NCBI GenBank assembly: GCA_016708875.1
Contig: JADJFA010000001.1
Location: 62,001-126,000 of the forward strand
DNA from: Lewinellaceae bacterium
GTDB lineage: Bacteria > Bacteroidota > Bacteroidia > Chitinophagales > Saprospiraceae
Direction of reading: 5' to 3'
DNA: 64,000 nucleotides
Shown one piece after another: positions 48,860-56,449 of the stretch. Within the stretch, counting starts at the first letter, position 1. Each line of letters opens with the position of its first letter. Below the pieces are notes generated by a model. That model was not told the DNA's origin, did not search any database, and saw only the letters and a list, made by a program, of their open reading frames with translations. A program made the translations under genes and the position numbers.

Positions 48860-50658
48860 ATGTCAGCAGCAGCAGAAGTCTCCACGATACTCAAGGGCGG
48901 CGAATTCCTCATCCGCGACAGTCGCCCGGAAGATGTTTTTATTCCGGAAGAACTGAATGAGGAGCAACTCATGGTCAAACAAATGGCCGTTGATTTCCTG
49001 AACAACGAGATCGCTCCCAACCGTCAGAAAATTGAAAAACAAGAACCGGGGCTTTCTCCGGCCTTGCTCAAAAAGATGGGAGACCTCGGTCTGCTCGGTG
49101 CGCACATGCCTGCCATTTACGGCGGCACAGAATTGGACACGAACACGAATACCGTCATCTCAGATGTGTTTGGCCCAATGGGTTCGTTTAGTGTACCCTT
49201 TGCTGCACACACGGGCATTGGGATGCTGCCGATTCTTTATTTTGGCACAGAAGCGCAAAAGCAGAAATACCTGCCAGCGCTCATTTCCGGCGATTTGAAA
49301 GCGGCCTATTGCCTCACAGAGCCCGGTTCCGGCTCCGATGCGTTGAATGCAAAAACCCGCGCCGATCTTAGCGCTGATGGTTCGCACTATGTGGTGACAG
49401 GTCAAAAAATGTGGATTTCCAACGCGGGTTTTGCCGACCTTTTTATCGTTTTTGCAAAAGTGGGTGGAGAGAAATTCACGGGTTTTGTGGTGGACGCACA
49501 CTCGGCTGGGATCAGTCTGGGTGCAGAAGAAGACAAACTCGGCATCAAAGGTTCTTCCACCCGACAGGTGTTTTTTGAAAACGTGAAAGTCCCCGCGGAA
49601 AACGTTTTGGGTGAAATCGGCAAAGGACACCTCATCGCCTTTAACGCACTCAACATCGGGCGCTTCAAACTCGGCGTGATTGTATCGGCGGCAACAAAGA
49701 AGTGATCAACATGGCGGTGGCTTATGCCAACGAGCGCGTTCAATTCGGTCAGGCGATTGGTAATTTTGGCGCAATTCAATACAAATTGGCCGAGATGGCC
49801 ATCCGCAATTTTGCCGCCGAAAGTGCCGCTTACCGCACTTCTCAGTGTATGCAGGACAAAAAAGCCGAAGAATCTGCAGAAGGCAAATCATTCGGACAGG
49901 CTACTTTGGAATCAGCCGAGGAATATGCCATCGAATGTTCCATTCTAAAAGTTTATGGCTCCGAGGTGACCGATTATTGCGTAGACGAGAACCTGCAAAT
50001 TCACGGCGGCATCGGCTTCAGTGAAGAATACCCTGCCGCCAGGGCTTACCGAGACAGCCGGATCAACCGCATTTACGAAGGCACCAACGAAATCAACCGG
50101 ATGCTGATGGTGGACCAACTTTTCAAACGTGCGCTCAAAGGCCAATTGGATATTGTTGGCCCGGCATGGGCAGTACAAAAAGAACTGACATCCATGCCCT
50201 CCATGGAACGCCTCGAAGGCGATTATGCGCAGGAGATCAAAGCCGTTTCGGATTTCAAAAAAGTCATCCTGATGGTGGCTGGCGGTGCAGCCAAAATGCA
50301 AATGGACGGCAAACTCAACCTCAAAGAAGAGCAAGAAGTGCTGATGAATTGCGCCGATATGTTCATTGATCTTTACGCGGCCGAATCCATGTTGCTCCGT
50401 GTGCAGAAGCTGGTTGGAATGAAAAAAGAACAGCCGCAGGAAGTTTATGATGCCATGCTTCAGGTTTTCATACACGACGCGACAGCACGCATGACCCGCA
50501 ACGCCACCGATGCGTTGGCCTCTTTCGCAGAAGGCGATCTGCTCAAAACCTTCTTGTTGGGGGTTAAAAGATTTACCAAGTATCCGCCTGTGAATGTGAA
50601 AGTTAAGCGTCGTCTGGTGGCGGAAGCGCTGCGCAAGGCGGGGGGCTGGTGTTTCTAA
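48860..50658 (+). CDS. Acyl-CoA dehydrogenase (frameshifted)
   Basis: About 599 residues after restoring one missing base near 49678-49684, where NIGRFKLGV should run into IGGNKEVINMAVAYANERVQ. It oxidises acyl-CoA to trans-2-enoyl-CoA with FAD in fatty-acid beta-oxidation. Motifs: AAYCLTEPGSGSDA and VTGQKMWISNAGFADLFIVF (ACAD signature 1 region), LGIKGSSTRQVFFENVKVP, RVQFGQAIGNFGAIQYKLAE, and LQIHGGIGFSEEYPAARAYR with RINRIYEGTNEINRMLMV (signature 2). An extra helical C-terminal domain of about 180 residues makes it longer than the 380-residue classical enzymes, as in long/very-long-chain-type members. The start at 48860 follows the promoter. Confidence 0.93.
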
Positions 50659-50698
50659 AGTGTGAGAAATTGGGATATTAGATATTAAGATATTATTG

Positions 50699-50730
50699 AT
50701 TCGCTGCGTCAGGTTTCTGGCGCGGCGAAT
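50699..50730. terminator. Hairpin between convergent genes
   Basis: ATTCGCTGCG pairs with CGCGGCGAAT (one G-T wobble) around a 12-nt loop and is followed by TCATTTTT. It lies between the acyl-CoA dehydrogenase stop and the convergent LytTR regulator stop. Confidence 0.65.
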
Positions 50731-50747
50731 TCATTTTTGAGCCTTCC

Positions 50748-51461
50748 TTAACGCAGTGTTTTCGCGGCCTCAACTTGTTTGAAAAAATCCTCTTGGTATA
50801 CCCTGCCAATAGGTATTTCTACTCCGTTAACCTCGACATCCAGGGCCGTAAAGGCTCTGATTTTGTTTTTGGCCACGATAAAGGATTTATGTACCCGGAT
50901 AAAGCGGTCTTCAGGTAGTTCTTTAAAAAAATTGCCGATGGAAACTTTGGTCATGATTTTTTGGGTCGCCAGCACAATCCTCGAGTAGTCTTTTATGCCC
51001 TCCACAAAGAGGATATCGTCCAATAATATTCGGATGGTTTTTCGATCGGCCTTGACAAAAAGGCAAGCGTCATTTTCGGAGACCGGGACAGTAGCAGGAG
51101 GCACCTGCTGCTCCAGAAATTTTTCGATGGCTTTCAGAAACCGGGCAAACGGAATGGGTTTCACCAGGTAATCCAGTACGTTCAGGTCAAATCCCTCTAC
51201 GGCGTATTCCCGGTATGCCGTGGTAATGATGACTGCTGGTTTGTTTTGCAACGTGGCGATGAGTTCCATGCCGTTGATCTCCGGCATTTCTATGTCCATG
51301 AAGAGCAACGCTGGTTGAAGCATTTTGATCTGCGCGAGGGCCTCTACCGGGTTGGTAGATTTACCACAAACCTCGAAGGCACTCAACTTCGACAAATGCT
51401 GTTCGATGACTTTGATGGCCAATGGCTCGTCATCAACGATGAAACACTTAATTTTTTTCAT
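50748..51461 (-). CDS. LytTR-family response regulator
   Basis: A 237-residue regulator. The receiver has CFIVDDEPLAIKVIEQHL, LLFMDIEMPEINGMEL (phospho-Asp), ITTAYREYAVEGF and YLVKPIPFARFL. The LytTR domain has RKTIRILLDDILFVEGIKDY, FIRVHKSFIVAKNKIRAF and IPIGRVYQEDFFKQV. The start at 51461 (MKKIKCF) lies within the 3' end of the kinase gene (14-bp overlap), the same architecture as the pair at 25.5-27.3 kb; the longer frame from 51512 is unlikely. Confidence 0.93.
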   Translation of the reverse strand: MKKIKCFIVDDEPLAIKVIEQHLSKLSAFEVCGKSTNPVEALAQIKMLQPALLFMDIEMPEINGMELIATLQNKPAVIITTAYREYAVEGFDLNVLDYLVKPIPFARFLKAIEKFLEQQVPPATVPVSENDACLFVKADRKTIRILLDDILFVEGIKDYSRIVLATQKIMTKVSIGNFFKELPEDRFIRVHKSFIVAKNKIRAFTALDVEVNGVEIPIGRVYQEDFFKQVEAAKTLR

Positions 51462-52479
51462 CCCGGATTTTAATTTCAAGCCGCACCTTGTAGGCATTCG
51501 GCTGGTTATCAATTTTCAATTCATGTCGGCCAGGATATAGCAGCGACAAGCGCTGCCGTATGTTTTGCAGGCCGAGTCCCCCGGTATGTTTGTTGTTATC
51601 GTGGCCGTTTTTTTTGCTGTTGCTGATCTGGAAAACCAATTTCTCATCATCGGCATACAGCTGAATATCTACCCGGAACAGACCGTCTTTATCAGGGCCA
51701 CCGTGTTTGAAACAATTTTCAGCAAAAGGCAGCAGCAGGAGCGGCGCCACCTTCAGGGCGTCATTTTGCACTACTATGTCGGTTTCAATCCGCAGATGAT
51801 CTCCATATCGCAACTGCTCCAGCCCTATGTAATTGTTCAAAAGTTGCACTTCTTTGGATAGAGGCACCTTATCCATATTGGCCCGGTAAACCAGGTAATC
51901 CAACAGTTCAGTAAGCTTTAAAATACTGTCTGCCGTAAGGTCTGATTTGATCAGTGCGAGGCTATACAGGTTGTTCAGCGAATTGAATAAAAAATGCGGG
52001 TGCAGCTGGCCTTTTAGCAACTTGATTTCTGCTTCGGCTTTCGATTTCACTAATTCTAAGTTCGCTTTTCTTTCCCTGCGGTAATCACCTATGATATAAA
52101 TACAAACCGCCAATGCAATAATGGCATAATCGCGAATAACATTGGACAATACCTTGGTAACCGGCACCTTACCGGAATACCCTTGGAAATAATTGAGTAA
52201 TTCCAGCCATTTTACCCGACCATAAAAAACAAAAATGGCTACAACAATTGAAATTAAGATGAAAAGCCCCCATCGTTCGGTTTTCAAAAATCGCGGTACG
52301 GCATATAAAGCAATAAAATAGGTCGAGATTATCAATATCGGCAATGATAAAAGCATTGAGCGGAAGAAACGCAGATTTTCTCCAGTCCGCAGATGCATCA
52401 GATTGGCGAAGTACTCCGAAACGATGTACAGAAGCCAGAAAAGTAGGTGGATAGATATAGTTCCTATCTTAAATTTCAT
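51448..52479 (-). CDS. LytS-type sensor histidine kinase
   Basis: A 343-residue kinase. Four hydrophobic segments (IGTISIHLLFWLLYIVSEYF, SMLLSLPILIISTYFIALYA, WGLFILISIVVAIFVFYG, DYAIIALAVCIYIIGDY) precede the His motif KGQLHPHFLFNSLNNLYSLA. The ATPase domain is intact: N-box LPFAENCFKHGGPDKDG and G-box GGLGLQNIRQRLSLLYPG. It works with the overlapping LytTR gene. The start at 52479 (MKFKIGTI) is preferred to 52500. The 31-bp dispersed repeat lies just upstream. Confidence 0.93.
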   Translation of the reverse strand: MKFKIGTISIHLLFWLLYIVSEYFANLMHLRTGENLRFFRSMLLSLPILIISTYFIALYAVPRFLKTERWGLFILISIVVAIFVFYGRVKWLELLNYFQGYSGKVPVTKVLSNVIRDYAIIALAVCIYIIGDYRRERKANLELVKSKAEAEIKLLKGQLHPHFLFNSLNNLYSLALIKSDLTADSILKLTELLDYLVYRANMDKVPLSKEVQLLNNYIGLEQLRYGDHLRIETDIVVQNDALKVAPLLLLPFAENCFKHGGPDKDGLFRVDIQLYADDEKLVFQISNSKKNGHDNNKHTGGLGLQNIRQRLSLLYPGRHELKIDNQPNAYKVRLEIKIRDEKN

Positions 52480-52509
52480 TATAAAATGGTTGTACATCAA
52501 AAATCAACA

Positions 52510-52540
52510 ATCATGTAATCATCACTCGTCAATCAAAAAA
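52510..52540. repeat. Dispersed 31-bp intergenic repeat, copy 2
   Basis: Matches 40101-40131 with one mismatch. It sits 31 bp upstream of the kinase ATG at 52479, as the other copy sits upstream of the MBOAT gene. Confidence 0.75.
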
Positions 52541-52746
52541 CGTACCATCAAAGTAAAACCATACTGCCTTCTTCCTCCCAAAAGTATAGCAACCACCGTT
52601 TCCGGTAGCGCAACAGCCTCTTTGTGCTCTTTACACTGAAAATATGCCGTTGCTCTACCCTATCCGGCAGTTGTTATACTTTCAAAATTTCGGGCTAAAA
52701 GTGCGAATACGTTTGTACAAAATTTGTTCACCAAAACTTTTTAGTC

Positions 52747-53187
52747 ATGAAAAACAAAGTAATGCATCTTTTCTCTTTCACCGCCATCCTGTTGTTAGCC
52801 AGTTCCTTTGTCACACAGCCTGCTCCAATCGAAGCGCTTTCCACAAACCGGGTAAACACAGCATCTATTCCCATCGGTGGAGCATGGGTAATATTCGCAG
52901 GTAAAACAGGGGGCGATCTTACCAAACAGGAAATTAGCAACCAAACCGAGTTAAAGGTAGATGGCTGTGACAAAGGCGCCCGGATCTTAGGATTCACAAT
53001 CCTGATTACGAAAGGGGGCAAAACGAGCACCCTGGCAACCAGCTCCAGTCAACTAACTACTGAAATGCGTACCAAACTAAAAAGCCTGGTAAAAGGCGAC
53101 GAATTTGAGTTCCGAAGCGCCAAGGCGATCATGTCCAACGGCAGAGATGTGGTGGACGTTCGCGGGAGTAAGTTTAAGGTAGTGTAA
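52747..53187 (+). CDS. Secreted protein with a GldM C-terminal-like domain
   Basis: A 146-residue exported protein. After a signal peptide (LFSFTAILLLASSFVTQPA) the mature part AWVIFAGKTGGDLTKQEISN, ILGFTILITKGGKTSTLATS, TTEMRTKLKSLVKGDEFEFR and GSKFKVV resembles the C-terminal beta domain of GldM/PorM, the inner-membrane shaft of the type IX secretion motor. Here the domain stands alone, without membrane anchor or coiled coil. It could be a periplasmic accessory of T9SS or an unrelated carrier of the fold. The assignment rests on pattern similarity only. Confidence 0.65.
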   Translation: MKNKVMHLFSFTAILLLASSFVTQPAPIEALSTNRVNTASIPIGGAWVIFAGKTGGDLTKQEISNQTELKVDGCDKGARILGFTILITKGGKTSTLATSSSQLTTEMRTKLKSLVKGDEFEFRSAKAIMSNGRDVVDVRGSKFKVV

Positions 53188-53265
53188 AGGGAAAATACAA
53201 TCCAAAGTCAACATGAGTCATTCTGAATTTCAGGGTGGCTCATTTTGGCATAACCACAGCCTAGT

Positions 53266-54114
53266 CTATCGTGTTTTAATCTTATCCGGCTTCCGCAATA
53301 CCTTCTTATCATCCGCCTTCAACCTCCGTTCCACTTTTTTCACATCTTCAGCCGCTGGCAGGTTTTCAGGTTTTACGCCGCGCTCCTGTAGAATTTCACG
53401 CACAGCGAGGTTATTGTCCACATGTTCTCGCTGGATAGCTGGTTGGCCGTGCAGGTCTTTGTCTACCACGTTGTGATGCGTGAGTTCGGCAGCGAAGTCT
53501 TTAGCCTTGATGGTGAGTGTGGGAAGGAAATCAGCAAGCGGACGCCCGTCTGGCACGGCGAGTTTATGCTTCATGTCCTGAGTGCTGCGCCCACCAAATA
53601 AAGCCTTGTCACCTTCAGAACGAATGATACCAAAGCCTTGTTCGTCCACGCCGCGCTCGTAAATCACACCGGAGAGTTTGCTTTCGGTTTTAGAGAGTTT
53701 GTCCCTGGCAATCACGCGATCAAGGTCGAGTAACCGTTGCTCAATAAGTTCCTGACGGCGGGTTTGGACGGCAAAATAGGTTTGTGCGAAAGCGATTTCA
53801 GGCTTTTTGGTCGGATCGCCGTTTTGCGCGATGAGGTAGCAGGCATAGCGGGTGAGTGCAATGTCTTCGATGCGGCGTTGTGCGCCTTTGGCTAGTTCGA
53901 TCATTTTCCCGACGTCGGCAAAATGGTGTTCCACTTTTTCACCAGCTCCTGAGCAGGCGTTTTTAGCCTTTTCGATGGCGTTGAGAAAGTTATCCCATTT
54001 GCTGTAACCGAGGATGGCTTGGAGTTCTCGCGCGCTCCAACATTCAGTGTTTTCGATGAGGTAGCAGGCCTGCTCGAATTTGAGGAAGAGTTCGTCAATA
54101 AGTTCTTTTTTCAT
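53266..54114 (-). CDS. dinD: DinD-type DNA damage-inducible protein
   Basis: A 282-residue protein matching DinD along its length: TECWSARELQAILGYSKWDN (BRO-N-like start), CSGAGEKVEHHFADVGKMIE, AQRRIEDIALTRYACYLIAQ, GDPTKKPEIAFAQTYFAVQT, RGVDEQGFGIIRSEGDKALF and NLAVREILQERGVKPENLPA. In E. coli DinD is LexA-controlled and restrains RecA activity; in Bacteroidota its control is not known. It stands alone with its own promoter-like sequence. It is distantly related to the BRO-type gene at 6352-7206. Confidence 0.9.
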   Translation of the reverse strand: MKKELIDELFLKFEQACYLIENTECWSARELQAILGYSKWDNFLNAIEKAKNACSGAGEKVEHHFADVGKMIELAKGAQRRIEDIALTRYACYLIAQNGDPTKKPEIAFAQTYFAVQTRRQELIEQRLLDLDRVIARDKLSKTESKLSGVIYERGVDEQGFGIIRSEGDKALFGGRSTQDMKHKLAVPDGRPLADFLPTLTIKAKDFAAELTHHNVVDKDLHGQPAIQREHVDNNLAVREILQERGVKPENLPAAEDVKKVERRLKADDKKVLRKPDKIKTR

Positions 54115-54135
54115 GGTTGTTTGAATTTCTTACGA

Positions 54136-54143
54136 CAAAACTA
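54136..54143 (-). promoter_or_regulatory. Putative -7 box for dinD
   Basis: The minus strand reads TAGTTTTG (TAnnTTTG), 22 bases upstream of the ATG. The adjoining TACAAT...ATTGTA (54142-54166) is an AT-rich inverted repeat that could be an operator. Confidence 0.5.
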
Positions 54144-54242
54144 CAATTTGTTTTTATTTTATTGTAAAAATGTTTTAAATTTCTACCCATGTAAAATTGG
54201 CTTTGATTTGACAATTCAGTCTTTCAACTTAAAATGATGCGC

Positions 54243-54250
54243 TAAATTTG
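54243..54250 (+). promoter_or_regulatory. Putative -7 box for the TMTC-like gene
   Basis: TAAATTTG matches TAnnTTTG, 22 bp before the ATG at 54272. Confidence 0.45.
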
Positions 54251-54271
54251 CAGAGCCAAGAACGAACAGCC

Positions 54272-56257
54272 ATGTCAAAGAAAAAAGCGAAACCAACTTC
54301 TTCACCCGCCGTAGCCCCGGCGAAGGCGGGCCGCACCAAAACCTCCAGCGAACCCTGGCATCTCCAAAACTGGTTCCTGCTCGCCTTCGGCGGGTTGCTC
54401 CTCGCAGTCCTAGCCGCATTCAGCGGCGCCTTCAGCCACGAGTTCGTTTCTTGGGACGATCATGTTTACGTCTATGAAAACCCGCAAATCCTGAACGCCA
54501 CAGCGGCAAATTTTAAGGCTTTTAGCACACAAGTAGTTTCGCTGAATTACCACCCCCTCACTATGTGGTCGCTTTGGCTGAACTCAGCGCTTTTCGGGGC
54601 TGGTGCAAAATCGTTCATCGTTACCAATGTGCTGATTCACTGGCTCAATGCGGGGCTGCTGTGCTGGCTTGTTTGGCTGCTTACTGGACGGCAATACCGC
54701 TCGGTGGCTTTACTGACGGCACTGCTTTTTGCCATCCACCCTTTGCGGGCGGAATCGGTGGTATGGGTGTCGGAACGCAAGGATGTGCTGTACGTTTTTT
54801 TCTTCCTTGCGGGTTGTATTTCCTACTGGCGTTATCTCGAAACGCAGCGCAGCACAAAACTCTGGATTGCCTTGATTTTCATGCTTTTATCCTGCCTTTC
54901 CAAAGGGGTAGCGGTAGTGTTCCCCTTGGTTTGCCTGTTGTTGGATTACTGGCATGGAAGGAAATTCGGGGTCAATTGGATCGTGGAAAAAATCCCCTTG
55001 TTTGCGCTCTCGCTGCTCTTTGGCCTTATTGCGTTGGACGTGCAGCAAGGCGGTGATTTTCATGGATTATTGGCCCTTTCAACCGAAAAAACCAAAGCAC
55101 TTTCAACCGTATTCGGACTCGACAAGAAAATCCTTTTTGCAGGCTACGGCTACATGATGTATTTCGTGAAAACGTTTCTGCCGCTTGATCTGTGTACGTT
55201 TTACCCCTATCCAACGGAAGTTGAATTGCGTGGTGGAATCTATATTGGGGGTGCGATATTTATGTTGGCTACCTTGGCTTTGGCCGTTTGCCCTCCTTCG
55301 CCAAGGCTACGGCGGGTAAAGATTCTGTCGTTTGGCTTTGGCTGGGTTTTCGCCACGGTGATTCTCGTCTTGCAATTCGTTTCGGTGGGCGTGGTCATCA
55401 TGGCCGACCGCTATTTTTACCTGCCTTCTGCAGGTGTATTCTTCATGCTGACCTATGCGGCGGAAGTTTTCGTTTTGAAAAACAAACCAGCCTTGCGGAA
55501 TATCTGGTGGGCAATTATTGGCCTGTTCGCGGTATGGTGTCTTTGGCTAAGCCGCGCCCAAACCAAAACCTGGAAAAACTCCGAAACCCTCTGGCAACAA
55601 GTGCTTCGTTACTATCCCGACGAAGATCAGGCCCTTGAATCTTTGGCTAACTGGTACGGCAAGGTGAACCGCGTGCCAGAAGCCGAGCAAATGCTTGAAC
55701 GCGCGGTGAAAGACGGCTGCACCCGTCCGAATGTGTACAGCGCCTTGGCGAACTGCATCGCTATCAAAGCCGCCGCCGCGAAGGATCCTTCGGCACAACG
55801 CGCCTTCCAGGACCGGGCCTTTTCGCTGTATGCCCAATCCATAGCCCTAAATCCGAACAATGCCGACACTTATTTCAACCGCGCCTTGACCGCGCTCACG
55901 GTTTATCCCGAACGCGCCTTGGCCGATCTTGATACAGCTGCCACACTGGCCCCACACAAAGCATTGCAATTCAAGCAAATGCGCGGCACTGTGTTCAATA
56001 ATCTGAAGCGATACGCCGAGGCGGAGCAGGTTTTGACCGAGGTGATAGTAACGATGGAAAAATCACCACAAACGCTCAAAATCGTGGAAGAAAGGCAGCG
56101 TTATTCGGATGCTTATCTTGAGCGGGCGGTGTCGAAGTTCAACAATGGAAACCGACCGGGAGGACTTGCGGACGCAGAAAAATCAGTGAGTATTGCACCG
56201 CAGAATCAACGGGCGGTGGATTTGTTGGCGCGTATGCGGGCGATCAGTGGGCAGTAG
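54272..56257 (+). CDS. TMTC-like polytopic membrane protein with TPR tail
   Basis: A 661-residue protein. A hydrophilic N-terminus is followed by about ten membrane helices (WFLLAFGGLLLAVLAAF to LRNIWWAIIGLFAVWCLWLS) and a C-terminal TPR region (DQALESLANWYGKVNRVPEA, DTYFNRALTALTVYPERALA). The first large loop FVSWDDHVYVYENPQILNAT and HPLRAESVVWVSERKDVLY match the DUF1736/TMTC type of GT-C glycosyltransferase-like proteins, with an acidic DD in the catalytic loop. It probably transfers a sugar from a lipid donor, but this is unproved for bacterial members. Two copies of a small palindromic element are translated within it (54303-54330, 55291-55320). Confidence 0.85.
   Translation: MSKKKAKPTSSPAVAPAKAGRTKTSSEPWHLQNWFLLAFGGLLLAVLAAFSGAFSHEFVSWDDHVYVYENPQILNATAANFKAFSTQVVSLNYHPLTMWSLWLNSALFGAGAKSFIVTNVLIHWLNAGLLCWLVWLLTGRQYRSVALLTALLFAIHPLRAESVVWVSERKDVLYVFFFLAGCISYWRYLETQRSTKLWIALIFMLLSCLSKGVAVVFPLVCLLLDYWHGRKFGVNWIVEKIPLFALSLLFGLIALDVQQGGDFHGLLALSTEKTKALSTVFGLDKKILFAGYGYMMYFVKTFLPLDLCTFYPYPTEVELRGGIYIGGAIFMLATLALAVCPPSPRLRRVKILSFGFGWVFATVILVLQFVSVGVVIMADRYFYLPSAGVFFMLTYAAEVFVLKNKPALRNIWWAIIGLFAVWCLWLSRAQTKTWKNSETLWQQVLRYYPDEDQALESLANWYGKVNRVPEAEQMLERAVKDGCTRPNVYSALANCIAIKAAAAKDPSAQRAFQDRAFSLYAQSIALNPNNADTYFNRALTALTVYPERALADLDTAATLAPHKALQFKQMRGTVFNNLKRYAEAEQVLTEVIVTMEKSPQTLKIVEERQRYSDAYLERAVSKFNNGNRPGGLADAEKSVSIAPQNQRAVDLLARMRAISGQ
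54303..54330 (-). repeat. Small palindromic element, copy B (coding, N-terminus of the TMTC-like gene)
   Basis: The minus strand reads CCCGCCTTCGCCGGGGCTAC followed by GGCGGGTG, the reverse orientation of the 34714 and 55291 copies. It is translated as SPAVAPAKAG. Confidence 0.65.
55291..55320 (+). repeat. Small palindromic element, copy C (coding, loop of the TMTC-like gene)
   Basis: CCCTCCTTCGCCAAGGCTAC followed by GGCGGGTAAA; translated as PPSPRLRRVK in a loop between two membrane helices, in a different frame from copy A. Confidence 0.75.
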
Positions 56258-56262
56258 CAGTT

Positions 56263-56321
56263 TTACCCGCCGTAGTTTTCCCGCCTGCCAAGCCTTGGCG
56301 GGCAGGAACGAAGGAGGTAGG
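56263..56321 (-). repeat. Small palindromic element, copy D (intergenic, nested)
   Basis: The minus strand begins CTACCTCCTTCGT and ends CTACGGCGGGTAAAA, the same outer halves as copies A and C. They are separated by a second palindrome, CCTGCCCGCC-AAGGCTT-GGCAGGCGG. It lies just after the TMTC-like stop codon. Confidence 0.75.
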
Positions 56322-56449
56322 CAGTATGTCGCGCCTCGGAACTCAAACCCAATTTTCATGGTTTAGGTCACCTGTTTACAAATCACCCTTCAACTAAGGT
56401 GAATTTGCATAAGCACACTGTATTCGCAAAGCCGCATAGCGGCGACATT

